Shown piece after piece: positions 49,015-58,432 of a stretch of DNA of 58,797 nucleotides. Position numbers and translations under genes: made by a program. The stretch is taken from contig SVTR01000019.1 of the NCBI GenBank assembly GCA_015063685.1, forward strand, positions 1 to 58,797. The letters run 5' to 3'. How positions within the stretch are numbered: the stretch's first letter is position 1; every line of letters starts with the position of its first letter. The notes beneath the pieces are model-generated. The model did no database searches and was not told the DNA's origin. It saw nothing but the letters and a program-made list of their open reading frames with translations. Source of the stretch: Oscillospiraceae bacterium. GTDB lineage: Bacteria; Bacillota; Clostridia; Oscillospirales; CAG-272.

Positions 49015-51534
49015 ATGAGTAAAGATTACATGACTGACGGCCGCGCCGTCTGGATCACTTACGCGAATCCTAACCCTGTGGATGGCGAGAAAAAGAATCC
49101 TTGGGAGAACGCCCTGGGGCGCTCTGACCAGTTTGCCCCTATTGCTGACGTGGGGGGCGTCGCCATGTTCCGAAAGCAGTTTGAAATTTCCGGTTTGAAA
49201 TCTGCCCGTGTGGACGCTACTGCCCTGGGCGTGTTTGACATTTGGGTCAATGGTGCGCGTGTTGGCCGCAAGGACGAGAACGGCCATGTCGTATACGACG
49301 AAATGAAGCCCGGCTGGACCGATTACAAGGAGCGTGTGCTCTACTATTCCTATGACCTGGCTCCCTATCTCAAGGAGGGTGATAACACCCTGCTTATCGC
49401 CGTGGCTCCCGGTTGGTACAATGGCCGCATTTCCCTGGGTACTTATGGAGAAACTCATATTTCCCTTTTGGCCGCCATCCATCTCCTGGATGCCGATGGT
49501 GAGCGTCATCTCTATACCGACGACTCCTGGCAGGGCGCTTGGGGCAGCGCCGTCCGTGCCTCCGATATCTGGGACGGCGAGCTGTATGATGCCAACGAAC
49601 CCACCTTCGAAGGGCTGTCCAAGGGCTGCAACTGCGTGAAATGGGACGCTGTCACCACCGAAAGCTACGATATTTACGTCACCCCCCATGTAGGCCCCAC
49701 CATTATGGTGCGCGAGGGCCTGACCCGCACTCCCGAGACCATTGTGATCTATAACGGCACCGAGGACAACGGCTCGGACTACGGTAAGATCCACGTTGTC
49801 CGCGAGACAAAGGATGAGGATTCCTTCGCCCTCGCCAAGGGAGAAACTGCCGTTATTGATCTCGGTCAGAACATGGTGGGCTGGCCTACCTTCACCGTCA
49901 AGGGTGCTAAGGGTACCTCTGTGCAGATCCGTGTGGGCGAAATGCTCAACGACTCGGGTCTGGAGTCCCGCGGCAACGACAACCCCGAGGGCTCTATCTA
50001 CACCATCAACTACCGTTCCGCCAAGGCCAAGGCTTACTACGTCTTGAAGGGTGACGAGAACGGCGAATACTACTGCCCCAGCTTCACCTTCTTCGGCTTC
50101 CGCTATCTGGAAATCTCGGCCACCGAGGACGTGGAATTTACGGGCCTTGCTTGCCCTGTCATTGGCTCCGCCACCCGCGAGACGGGTAGCATGGAAACCT
50201 CCAGCGCCGACGTGAATCAGCTCATCTCCAACATCATCTGGGGTCAACGTGGTAACTATCTGTCTGTTCCTACCGACTGTCCTCAGCGCGACGAGCGTCT
50301 GGGCTGGACGGGCGACACCCAGGCCTTCTGCGGTACCGCCGCTTATAACGCCGACGTGGACGGTTTCTTCCACAAGTGGCTCCAGGACGCCCGTGACTCC
50401 CAGAACGAGGCGGGCGTGTATCCCGACGTTATCCCCACCGTCCGTGTGGTAGGCTTCGGCGGCGCCGCATGGAGTGACGCGGGTATCATCGTGCCCTACA
50501 CCATGTGGAAGATGTACGCCGATACTGCCATCATTGAGGAGCATTATGCTTCCATGGAACGCTATATGAACTGGCTGGAGAGTGCCAACATGATGGCTCC
50601 CAATCCTCACTACGGCGACTGGCTGGCTTATGAGCCCACCGATGCCCGTCTCATCTGCGTGGCTTATCACGCCCTTGACTGCATCTATATGGAGGCCATG
50701 TCCAAGGCCATTGGCAAGGATGACCGTGCCGCTCACTACAAGGAGGCTTATGGCAAGGTGCGCGACTACTTCCGCGCCACCTACTGCGAGGACGGCATGC
50801 TGAAGCCTGAGCACCGCACCCAGTGCGCCTATCTGTTGGTGCTTCGTATTGGTCTGCTGGATGATGACAGAAAGGCCGAGGCCGTGGCCGCCCTCAAGCA
50901 GAAAATTATTGACAACGGCTATAAGCTGTCCACCGGCTTTGTAGGTACCTGCATCCTCAACGAGGTACTGGCCGAGAACGGCGAGAACAACCTGGCTTAT
51001 TCTCTGCTTCTGCAGACCGAAAATCCCTCTTGGCTCTACAGCGTATATCAGGGCGCTACCACCATTTGGGAGCGTTGGAACTCTTACACCAAGGCCACGG
51101 GCTTTGGCAACGTGGCTATGAACTCCTTCAACCACTACGCCTACGGTGCTATCCAGGAGTGGATGTACCGCCATATGGCAGGTATCGAGACCACCGAAGC
51201 CGCTCCCGGCTTTGCCCATCCCATCCTCCAGCCCAAGCCCGACACCCGTGCCCCCGAAGAGATCCCCGAGGGTCAAGAGCTCATCAAGTGGGTCAAGACC
51301 TCCTTTGATTCTCCCGTGGGCACCATCAAGTCCGCTTGGGACACCACCGACGGTTTTACCTATGAATGCACCGTCCCCGTGGCTACCACCCTGTATCTGC
51401 CTATCCTCACCGATGCCGAAACCTACACGGTCAATGGTGAAATCAAGAAGATTGCCGACGGTAAGATCTGTCCCTGCGGCAAGGCGCTCGTCATGGAGCT
51501 TCAGCCCGGCAGCTACACCTTTATCCAGAAATAA
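49015..51534 (+). CDS. GH78 alpha-L-rhamnosidase
   Basis: An 839-residue cytoplasmic enzyme expected to release L-rhamnose from plant glycans or glycosides. The N-terminal beta-sandwich and Bac_rhamnosid_N part (about 40-230, ATALGVFDIWVNGARVG) are followed by the (alpha/alpha)6 catalytic barrel with VPTDCPQRDERLGWTGDTQAF (about 421-441). DERLGW carries the acid residues. The later SAWDTTDGFTYECTVPVATT tail is the C-terminal beta domain. The start at 49015 is used because ATG at 49008, although better placed behind AAAGGA, runs into a stop after four codons (MKNE) that overlaps this start. It opens a three- or four-gene operon. Confidence 0.94.
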   Translation: MSKDYMTDGRAVWITYANPNPVDGEKKNPWENALGRSDQFAPIADVGGVAMFRKQFEISGLKSARVDATALGVFDIWVNGARVGRKDENGHVVYDEMKPGWTDYKERVLYYSYDLAPYLKEGDNTLLIAVAPGWYNGRISLGTYGETHISLLAAIHLLDADGERHLYTDDSWQGAWGSAVRASDIWDGELYDANEPTFEGLSKGCNCVKWDAVTTESYDIYVTPHVGPTIMVREGLTRTPETIVIYNGTEDNGSDYGKIHVVRETKDEDSFALAKGETAVIDLGQNMVGWPTFTVKGAKGTSVQIRVGEMLNDSGLESRGNDNPEGSIYTINYRSAKAKAYYVLKGDENGEYYCPSFTFFGFRYLEISATEDVEFTGLACPVIGSATRETGSMETSSADVNQLISNIIWGQRGNYLSVPTDCPQRDERLGWTGDTQAFCGTAAYNADVDGFFHKWLQDARDSQNEAGVYPDVIPTVRVVGFGGAAWSDAGIIVPYTMWKMYADTAIIEEHYASMERYMNWLESANMMAPNPHYGDWLAYEPTDARLICVAYHALDCIYMEAMSKAIGKDDRAAHYKEAYGKVRDYFRATYCEDGMLKPEHRTQCAYLLVLRIGLLDDDRKAEAVAALKQKIIDNGYKLSTGFVGTCILNEVLAENGENNLAYSLLLQTENPSWLYSVYQGATTIWERWNSYTKATGFGNVAMNSFNHYAYGAIQEWMYRHMAGIETTEAAPGFAHPILQPKPDTRAPEEIPEGQELIKWVKTSFDSPVGTIKSAWDTTDGFTYECTVPVATTLYLPILTDAETYTVNGEIKKIADGKICPCGKALVMELQPGSYTFIQK

Positions 51535-51543
51535 GGAGTTCTC

Positions 51544-52377
51544 ATGGCAAAGCTGCATTTTCTCAAATCGGTCACCGATACCATCAATACTTCTTTCATT
51601 CTGGAGAGCGGTGACACCCTTCTAATGGTGGACGGCGGATTCTCCTCGGAGACACCCTACCTGTACGAATATCTGAAGTCTTTGGGTGGACACGTGACCG
51701 CATGGTTTATCACCCACTTCCACCACGACCATTTTGGCGCGTATTCCACCATTCTTCGGGAGCATCCCGATATCACGGTGGACAAAGTATACTACCAATT
51801 CCCCTCGGATGAATTTCTTATGGAAAGAGAGCCCATGCAGGATCATGAACGCACGGAAGATCTCATAAAGATCATGCGTGAGGCGCCCATGGATCGGGGC
51901 ATTCCCGTGGTGACGGTACAGACGGGCGATGTGTACGAATTTGACGGCGGCAATGTGGTTGTGCGCATTTTGCGTACGCCTGACGAAAGTATCACCCACA
52001 ATCCCATCAATAATTCCTCCACCGTGTTTCGCTTTGAGGCCGACGGCAAGCGCATTCTGTTTCTCGGAGACCTCGGCGTGGAGGGCGGCAACCAGCTCAT
52101 GGAGATGTATCCTCCCGAGGAGCTGAAATCGGATTACGTCCAGATGGCCCACCACGGCCAGGGCTGTGTCACCAAGGAGTGCTATGAGCTGATAAGACCC
52201 GACTACTGCCTGTGGCCCACCCCCTCTTGGCTGTGGGATAACCTTGGCCCCGGCGGATATGACACCGGTATCTTCGGCACGGTGGTGACCCGCGGCTGGA
52301 TGAGCTCTCTCCGTTGTGTCAAAAAGCACTACGTAATGATCCACGGAACCCAGGTCATCGACTTGGCTGACAGCTGA
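51544..52377 (+). CDS. MBL-fold metallo-hydrolase
   Basis: A 277-residue metallo-beta-lactamase fold protein with the metal motif THFHHDHFG (about 57-65), LFLGDLGVEGG (second Asp) and AHHGQG (last His). It is related to ComEC-C/UlaG-type hydrolases, but the substrate is unknown. It sits 9 bases after the GH78 gene and 25 before the GH78-like gene, so it is likely to act on a product or by-product of rhamnoside breakdown, for example opening a lactone or phosphate ester. AAGGAGTTCTC precedes the start. Confidence 0.9.
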   Translation: MAKLHFLKSVTDTINTSFILESGDTLLMVDGGFSSETPYLYEYLKSLGGHVTAWFITHFHHDHFGAYSTILREHPDITVDKVYYQFPSDEFLMEREPMQDHERTEDLIKIMREAPMDRGIPVVTVQTGDVYEFDGGNVVVRILRTPDESITHNPINNSSTVFRFEADGKRILFLGDLGVEGGNQLMEMYPPEELKSDYVQMAHHGQGCVTKECYELIRPDYCLWPTPSWLWDNLGPGGYDTGIFGTVVTRGWMSSLRCVKKHYVMIHGTQVIDLADS

Positions 52378-52402
52378 CAGAATTCAAAAAAGAGGTTTTG
52401 AT

Positions 52403-54853
52403 GTGAACACTTATACCTTCCAAAAAGCCCGCCGTATCTTCTGCCCTCTTTCGGGGGCAGAGGCGGCGGAGCGTAACAAGGAGGCGGTCAACCACTACTG
52501 CTTCTATACCAAGATTGAGTTGGATGAAGATTTCAGCGATGCCGTGTTCGCCCTGACGGGGCGCAATATGTATCGCCTGTACGTTAACGGCGAGATCGTT
52601 ATGCATGGCCCCGCCCGTACCGCCCATGGCTACTGCCGCGTGGACGAGGTGGACATCTCCCCCTTCCTCACAGAGGGGGAGAATTACCTGGCCGTGGAGG
52701 TCATGGTCTACGGGGACGTGTATAACCGCTACTCAAACGACTGTACCCTGGAGTCCGGTATGTTCATCGGTGAGGTGAGGGTCAATGACGAGGTAGTCTG
52801 CGCCACGGGTGTTGACCCCTGGCAGGTCGGCCGTTTGAAGGCGCGTGCGCCTCACACCCAACGCATTTCCCACAGCCGAGAGGCCGCCGAGGTCTATTTT
52901 CTTGACGATGAATTCTACGGTTGGACGGTGGGGCGCGCTGACTTTGCGGAGGCGGCGCTCATGGACGAATCCGATGCTCCCACGTATCTGACCCATGAGG
53001 CTTTGCAGCCTACCCTGGAAGAGCATCCCATCACCCAGCTCGTGGAATACGGCTCCTGCTTCATTGACAAGGACAAGCCGCTGACTACCTTGTTCTACGA
53101 GAAAAATTCCCCCTATTATGCTGCTCTCCCTGAGCATCCCCTGGAGGATTGCCGCCGCACCGTCGAGCGTGCCTTTCATGGTGTCAGCGTCCTGCGGTCG
53201 AGGGCGGGATCCCTATTCTTGGACGGCGAGGGGGATAAGTTTGTCCTCTTTGACGGCGGCGAGAGCCGAGTGGGATTTGTTGGCATTGAGTTCTCCTGCG
53301 ATCACGACGGCGTCGTGGATATCGTCCACAGCGAGCTTCTGAATCCGGACGGCTCCATTCCGTACTATCACGACGTGGTGACGAGACTCCATGTCAACGG
53401 CAAGAGACCCCGTCATGCTTTTGTTACCATGGAGCCCTGCCTCGCGCGTTATATCAAAATTTATTTCCGGGGAACGGGAGACGTGACCCTGCGCGGTCTC
53501 TCCATCCTCGATTATGCCTACCCCGACGAGATGCGCTCGGGCTTCCAATGCTCCGACGACAATATCAACCGTCTCTACAACGCCGCCAAAAAGACCCTCA
53601 TTCTCAATACCATGGACATTTTCATGGATTGTCCCGAGCGCGAGCGGGGCGGCTGGCTCTGCGACTCCCTCTGGACGGCGCGGGCGGCGCAGATGATGCT
53701 CTCCGACACTCGCGTGGAGAAGGAATTTATTGAGAATTTCCTCCTGACTCCCTCCGACGGGATGTTCCACGCCTTCTTCCCGGAGGCTTATCCCGGCAAC
53801 AAGCCGAATTTCAAGGAAATGACGGGCATTACCACCTGGTCCTTCTGGCTCATGTGCGAGTTCGTCGAATACGTAGAACGGACAGGTGACTATGCCTTCC
53901 GCGACGAGTATGCCGACCGTGTGGCGTCTTTTGTGAAGGGTAGCCTTGATTTTATCGGTCAAAGCGGACTGCTTGAAAATCTGCCTTGGCTGTTCATTGA
54001 CTGGTCGCTGTCCAACCACGGTGAATATCAACAGCCCATTTCTACCCCCGCCAACGCCCTGTACGCTTACATGATGGTGAAGCTGGGGCGGCTTTATCAG
54101 AAGGAGGAGTGGATCTCTCGCGGCGCGCATATCCGCCGCACCTTGTGGGAGGCCATCCTTGCCGAAAGCGAGATGGGTCTCGAAACCCTAACTACCTTCC
54201 CCGACAGCTTTGAAATGGGAACGGACGGCAAGCTCCACGGCCGCGGCAAAACCTCGGAATCGGGCATGGCCACCGCCTTGTGGGCGGGACTGTTCCTTCC
54301 GGGTCAGGCGCCTCTGATGGATGATTTTGTGATCAACCGCATGGGCCCCGCGCCCCACTTTGCGTCTGATCCCAACATTGGCAAAAGCCAGCTTTTCATC
54401 GGTCTTTGCATCCGCCTTGATCTCTTAGCTCGCTTCGGTGCTTATGACAAGATGTACGAGGATATGCTGGCCATCTACGAGCCCCAGCTCCGCGAGGGTC
54501 CCGGCACTCTGTGGGAGAATCAGATCATTGATACCTCCTCCCGTTGCCACGGCTTTACCGCCCACGCGGGGGTACATCTCATGCGCGACGTGCTGGGTCT
54601 GGGCCTCCCCGAGTACGGGCAGGACGGAAGCAAGCGCATGACGATCGCTCCCCATATCTGCGGTCTCCGTTGGGCAAGAGGCACCGTGGAGCTTGACGAG
54701 GGCCTTGTTTCGGTGTTCTGGAAGTATGACGGCAAGTCCTTTACCCTGCAGGCCTCCGTTCCCTCGGGCTATGAGGTGGACGTGATCCTGCCGAGAGAGG
54801 CCAAGGCCTTGGACGAGGGAATGGTGGATGTGCAGATTTCCACCCACGGATAG
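52403..54853 (+). CDS. GH78-like rhamnosidase family protein with GTG start
   Basis: An 816-residue relative of GH78 alpha-L-rhamnosidases. It has an N-terminal beta-sandwich (about 40-110, NMYRLYVNGEIVMHGPAR) and a second beta domain. The catalytic barrel carries FMDCPERERGGWLCDSLWTA (about 409-428), where ERERGGW takes the place of DERLGW in the paralogue at 49015. A C-terminal beta domain completes it. The acidic residues are shifted (Glu-Arg-Glu), so specificity may differ. The start is GTG at 52403, preceded by AAAGAGG; an ATG two bases earlier is followed directly by TGA in its own frame. The gene is co-transcribed with MBL and GH78. Confidence 0.88.
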   Translation: MNTYTFQKARRIFCPLSGAEAAERNKEAVNHYCFYTKIELDEDFSDAVFALTGRNMYRLYVNGEIVMHGPARTAHGYCRVDEVDISPFLTEGENYLAVEVMVYGDVYNRYSNDCTLESGMFIGEVRVNDEVVCATGVDPWQVGRLKARAPHTQRISHSREAAEVYFLDDEFYGWTVGRADFAEAALMDESDAPTYLTHEALQPTLEEHPITQLVEYGSCFIDKDKPLTTLFYEKNSPYYAALPEHPLEDCRRTVERAFHGVSVLRSRAGSLFLDGEGDKFVLFDGGESRVGFVGIEFSCDHDGVVDIVHSELLNPDGSIPYYHDVVTRLHVNGKRPRHAFVTMEPCLARYIKIYFRGTGDVTLRGLSILDYAYPDEMRSGFQCSDDNINRLYNAAKKTLILNTMDIFMDCPERERGGWLCDSLWTARAAQMMLSDTRVEKEFIENFLLTPSDGMFHAFFPEAYPGNKPNFKEMTGITTWSFWLMCEFVEYVERTGDYAFRDEYADRVASFVKGSLDFIGQSGLLENLPWLFIDWSLSNHGEYQQPISTPANALYAYMMVKLGRLYQKEEWISRGAHIRRTLWEAILAESEMGLETLTTFPDSFEMGTDGKLHGRGKTSESGMATALWAGLFLPGQAPLMDDFVINRMGPAPHFASDPNIGKSQLFIGLCIRLDLLARFGAYDKMYEDMLAIYEPQLREGPGTLWENQIIDTSSRCHGFTAHAGVHLMRDVLGLGLPEYGQDGSKRMTIAPHICGLRWARGTVELDEGLVSVFWKYDGKSFTLQASVPSGYEVDVILPREAKALDEGMVDVQISTHG

Positions 54854-54862
54854 GAGAAAACC

Positions 54863-55072
54863 ATGGCAGATAAAGACAAAAAAGAAAAAAAGCCCCCTGT
54901 GGGCCGTTGCGAGGAATGCGAATTCTACGACTACGACGAAGAACTGGACGCCTACGTTTGTGACGTCTCTCTTGATGAGGACGAAATGGCCGCTTTCGTC
55001 GCAGGCAATACGGGTCGATGCCCCTATTTCCGATACTACGACGAGTACAAGAGCGTGCATAAGCAGATTTAA
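54863..55072 (+). CDS. Small four-cysteine acidic protein (DUF6472-like)
   Basis: A 69-residue cytoplasmic protein with a Lys-rich N-terminus, then RCEECEFYDYDEELDAYVCDVSLDEDE and GRCPYFRYYDEY. Two CxxC-like and single cysteines (four in all) suggest a zinc ribbon or small metal site. It resembles the DUF6472 small proteins common in Clostridia, from memory of the family pattern. GATAGGAGAAAACC precedes the start, 9 bases after the GH78-like gene, so it shares the operon. Function unknown. Confidence 0.8.
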   Translation: MADKDKKEKKPPVGRCEECEFYDYDEELDAYVCDVSLDEDEMAAFVAGNTGRCPYFRYYDEYKSVHKQI

Positions 55073-55091
55073 GGCGCATGCCCCCAAAAAC

Positions 55092-55137
55092 AAATCCGAT
55101 GATCTCACGGAAGCCTCCTTCAGATCATCGGATTTTC
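55092..55137 (+). terminator. Terminator of the rhamnosidase operon and nth
   Basis: The stem AAATCCGATGATCT with its complement has a 15-base loop and T/A runs on both sides. It is shared by the convergent nth gene. Confidence 0.85.
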
Positions 55138-55902
55138 TTATTTCTTGCTTTTTTCAGCATGCTTGCAGATATCCCTCAAGGGGCATCCCTCGCAGGCAGG
55201 GGATCGCGCCATGCAGACGTCCCGCCCGAACTGCACGATCCTGTGGCAGAAATCGCTTTGCTCGCGGGGCTCGATAAAGCCCGACATGATGTTTTCCACC
55301 TTGGTAGGGTCCTTTACGTCCTCGGGATAGAAGCCCAGCCGCCCGCAGATGCGAATGCAATGGGTGTCGGCCACCACACTGGGGACGCGGTATACGTCAC
55401 CCAGCAGAAGATTGGCGATCTTGCGTCCCACGCCGGGCAGGGCAAGCAGGGCGTCCATGTCACAGGGAACGATACCGCCGTGCTTCTCCACCAGAATCGC
55501 GCAGGCGTCCTTGATGTTCTGCGCCTTGGTGTGGTACAGCCCGCAGGGACGGACGATGGCCTCTATGTCAAGGATATCACCCTCGGCCATGGACTCCACC
55601 GTGGGAAATTTCTCGAATAGCTCGCGGCAGACGAGATTCACCCTTGCGTCGGTGCATTGGGCAGACAGCCGCCCCATGACCAGGAGCTTCCAGCTCTCCT
55701 TCAAAAGCGTGGGGGAGGGAAGGTAACCCTCCGCATAGGTAGGGCTTTCGTGAGTGGTGGTGCGGTAGCCCTCGCCGCACCATTCCAGCGCACAAATGGC
55801 GGCAGGATATAGCTGCTTCAGCCGCTCAACGGCCACCCCTGCCTTGGCGACAGCGGCCTTTTTGGAAATGTAGGCTCTCTTTTTCAGTGTGTCTTTTGTC
55901 AT
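55138..55902 (-). CDS. nth: Endonuclease III (base-excision repair)
   Basis: A 254-residue DNA glycosylase/AP lyase that removes oxidised pyrimidines. The helix-hairpin-helix LPGVGRKIANLLLG (about 152-165) and the VVADTHCIRI segment, with the catalytic Asp, are conserved. The [4Fe-4S] cluster is C-X6-C-X2-C-X5-C (CMARSPACEGCPLRDIC). The lysine usually expected in GVGRKTA is present as GRKIA. Compared with E. coli Nth (211 residues) the N-terminus is extended by about 40 residues, including an unusual CALEWCGEGYRTTTHESPTYAEG stretch before the conserved LLVMGRLSAQCTD. GGAGTCATCC precedes the start. Confidence 0.93.
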   Translation of the reverse strand: MTKDTLKKRAYISKKAAVAKAGVAVERLKQLYPAAICALEWCGEGYRTTTHESPTYAEGYLPSPTLLKESWKLLVMGRLSAQCTDARVNLVCRELFEKFPTVESMAEGDILDIEAIVRPCGLYHTKAQNIKDACAILVEKHGGIVPCDMDALLALPGVGRKIANLLLGDVYRVPSVVADTHCIRICGRLGFYPEDVKDPTKVENIMSGFIEPREQSDFCHRIVQFGRDVCMARSPACEGCPLRDICKHAEKSKK

Positions 55903-55993
55903 GGATGACTCCTGTTCTGACGGCGTTATTCACTTAAATTATATATCAAAAAACGCCTTTTGTCAATCCTTGCGACAAATTCCCTCATACCCC

Positions 55994-56022
55994 TTGAAAA
56001 CCCACCGAAAATGTGGTATAAT
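55994..56022 (+). promoter_or_regulatory. pepF promoter
   Basis: TTGAAA (55994-55999), a 17-base spacer and TATAAT (56017-56022). Confidence 0.88.
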
Positions 56023-56059
56023 AAAGAAAAATTCATATTCCGTAAAGGAGGAATATCAA

Positions 56060-57841
56060 ATGGCACTGAACCGTCAGAACGTCCCCGAGAACCGCAAGTG
56101 GAGACTGGAGGACATTTTCCCCACCCTTGAGGCTTGGGAGGCAAAATACGCAGAGCTGGAGGGCAAGCTGGACTTTTCCGCTTACGAGGGCAAGCTGGAT
56201 AACGCCGATACCCTCTATGAGTGCATGGAGGCCCTCAACGCCGTGGTCTACGACCTGAGCTGGCTGGCCGTCTACGCTCATATGCGCGCCGATGAGGATA
56301 CCCGTATCTCTGCCAACGCCGCCCTGAATATGCGCGTGTCCATGCTGGGCATGAAGATGTCCGCCGCCACCGCTTTCATCACCCCCGAGCTGACCTCTCT
56401 TCCCGTGGAGACCCTGGAGGCCTTCATTGCCGATCCTAAGCTGGCTGATTACGACTACACCCTCCGCGGCATCCTCAAGCAGAAGCCCCATGTCCTGTCC
56501 AAGGAAGTGGAGGCTATCCTGGCCAACGGCAGCCGTGTCTTCGGCGGCTATCACCAGGTGTTCAACATGCTGGACAACGCCGATTTCCCCTATCCTACCA
56601 TCAAGGTGAACGGCGAGAAGGTGACCCTGTCCCACGGTATGTACGGCGTCATGCTTCACTCTCCCGACCGCAAGGTGAGAAAGGCCGCTTTCCAGGCTTA
56701 CTATAACGCCTACATCGGCCTGATCAACACCATCACCGCCACCTACGCAGGCAACGTGGACAAGGACGTGTTCATCGCCCGCACCCGCAACTACAATAGC
56801 TGTCTGGAGATGGCGCTGGCCAACGAGGACGTGGACATCAAGGTCTATCAGAACCTCTTGAAGAGTGTCAAGAAGGGCCTGCCCCTGCTCCACCGCTACT
56901 ACCGCGACCGCAAGAAGATGCTGGGCTTCAAGTCCATGCATATGTACGACGTGTATGTGTCCCCCATCGAGGACGCCGAGATGAAGCTGGACTACGAGGA
57001 TGCCTTCAAGCTGGTGAAGGAAGGCCTGGCGCCTCTGGGTGAGGAGTACCAGAACCTGCTCCAGGAGGCTCACGATAACGGCTGGATCGACGTGGAGGAG
57101 ACCGAGGGTAAGAGAAGCGGCGCTTACAGCACCGGCGTGTTTGGCCTCAAGCACCCCTACGTTCTGCTGAACTACCAGCCCACTACCAACGATATTTTCA
57201 CCATCGCCCACGAGTTGGGTCACGCCATGCACACCTACTTCTCCTCTAAGAACCAGCCCCAGGAGAAGGCCGACTACAAGATCTTTGTGGCCGAGGTGGC
57301 CAGCACCGTCAACGAGATCCTGCTGATCAAGCACCTGCTCAAGCAGACCGAGGACGTGAAGCTAAAGCGCTACCTCCTGTCCTACTACATGGATACCCTC
57401 AAGGGCACTCTGTTCCGTCAGACCCAGTTTGCCGAGTTTGAGTACATCGCTCACGACATGGCAGAGAAGGGCCAGCCCCTCACCAAGGACGCCCTGTGCG
57501 AGGTCTATCTGAACCTGAACAAGAAGTACTACGGCCGTTCCGTGGTGTCCGATCCCGAGATCGCCTACGAGTGGGCGAGAATCCCCCACTTCTACCGCAG
57601 CTTCTACGTCTACAAGTACGCCACGGGCATCATCTCCGCTGTGTCTATCGCCGAGCGCATTGAGAAGGAAGGCGCCCCTGCCGTGGCTGACTACTTCAAG
57701 TTCCTGTCCTCGGGTGGCTCTGATAGCCCTGTGGAGTTGCTCAAGCTGGCCGGCGTGGATCTGACCAAGATGGATGCCTTCAACGCCTGCATGGATTCCT
57801 TCAAGGCAGCCCTGACCGAGTTCGAGGCGCTGGGCGAGTAA
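56060..57841 (+). CDS. pepF: Oligoendopeptidase F (M3 family)
   Basis: A 593-residue cytoplasmic zinc metallopeptidase that trims short peptides. The zinc motif is HELGH (in FTIAHELGHAMHTYF, about 380-394), with the third ligand Glu in EVASTVNEILL. The N-terminal Oligopep_F_N helical part (about 10-180) is standard. The start is 56060, 10 bases after AAAGGAGG, matching the family N-terminus (VPENRKWRLEDIF). An in-frame opening reaches back to 55889 but has no site and overlaps nth. It has its own good promoter and is followed by a strong terminator. Confidence 0.96.
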   Translation: MALNRQNVPENRKWRLEDIFPTLEAWEAKYAELEGKLDFSAYEGKLDNADTLYECMEALNAVVYDLSWLAVYAHMRADEDTRISANAALNMRVSMLGMKMSAATAFITPELTSLPVETLEAFIADPKLADYDYTLRGILKQKPHVLSKEVEAILANGSRVFGGYHQVFNMLDNADFPYPTIKVNGEKVTLSHGMYGVMLHSPDRKVRKAAFQAYYNAYIGLINTITATYAGNVDKDVFIARTRNYNSCLEMALANEDVDIKVYQNLLKSVKKGLPLLHRYYRDRKKMLGFKSMHMYDVYVSPIEDAEMKLDYEDAFKLVKEGLAPLGEEYQNLLQEAHDNGWIDVEETEGKRSGAYSTGVFGLKHPYVLLNYQPTTNDIFTIAHELGHAMHTYFSSKNQPQEKADYKIFVAEVASTVNEILLIKHLLKQTEDVKLKRYLLSYYMDTLKGTLFRQTQFAEFEYIAHDMAEKGQPLTKDALCEVYLNLNKKYYGRSVVSDPEIAYEWARIPHFYRSFYVYKYATGIISAVSIAERIEKEGAPAVADYFKFLSSGGSDSPVELLKLAGVDLTKMDAFNACMDSFKAALTEFEALGE

Positions 57842-57885
57842 TATTGCAAGAAGCATAAGAGATTTCCAAGAGTTTTACAAAGCAC

Positions 57886-57931
57886 AAAAAGCCCATACCC
57901 CGTTGCGTAAGCGCGGAGGTATGGGCTTTTT
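57886..57931 (+). terminator. pepF terminator
   Basis: AAAAAGCCCATACC (57886-57899) pairs with GGTATGGGCTTTTT (57918-57931) over an 18-base loop that has its own GCGTAAGCGC core. It also closes the convergent gene at 57957. Confidence 0.88.
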
Positions 57932-57956
57932 TGATGGTGATCAAAAAAGAGGATTT

Positions 57957-58241
57957 TCAAGTGTCGGTCTTGCCGATGCTCATGCCTTCGGCGGTGAGCT
58001 GCATACCGAGAGCAAAGCCCTTTTTGAAGGCGGATAGCTCTCGAAGGGCATGTAGATCGGCGATCTGATCCAGGTATTTTTCAAAAAGCTTTATTTGTTC
58101 TTCGGTCAGCCTGTTTCTCAGCACTTCCTCCGCACGGGACACGCGAAGCTCGGCATATTTCATGGCTTCGGGATCCAGGGGCTCCTCGCCTTGGGGGCGA
58201 AGATATCCGAAATACAGGTCGTCAAGGGTACTTTTGGCCAT
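57957..58241 (-). CDS. Small helical protein (DUF6809-like)
   Basis: A 94-residue, mostly helical cytoplasmic protein. It opens STLDDLYFGYLRP and continues with a charged coiled-coil-like region (RVSRAEEVLRNRLTEEQIKLFEKYLDQIADLHALREL). The end SAFKKGFALGMQLTAEGM is a typical DUF6809 tail. The function is unknown; such genes are often in mobile or accessory regions. GGGAGGAGCC precedes 58241. An in-frame opening to 58427 would add a GTG start and a hydrophobic segment but runs through the leader, so it is not used. A ~190-base leader separates the start from its promoter. Confidence 0.75.
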   Translation of the reverse strand: MAKSTLDDLYFGYLRPQGEEPLDPEAMKYAELRVSRAEEVLRNRLTEEQIKLFEKYLDQIADLHALRELSAFKKGFALGMQLTAEGMSIGKTDT

Positions 58242-58432
58242 AGGCTCCTCCCACAAAATAAAAGTGCGCCAACCGTAGCTGACGCACAAAAAATACGCAG
58301 CTCCAATTGTCGCCAAACAAAAGCTTTTACATTTCCAAACGAGTATATGCAAAAGAAGAGCATCTGTATTTTTATCATAAATAAAAATACACATACTATG
58401 TTTGGAATATTCACTTTTGTTTGGCACCTCCC

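Noticed and set aside
58242..58427. GTG-started 156-residue form of the DUF6809-like protein
   Set aside because: The extra segment is leader-like and AT-rich, and the site at the inner ATG (GGGAGG) is much better. Kept only as a possibility in the findings.
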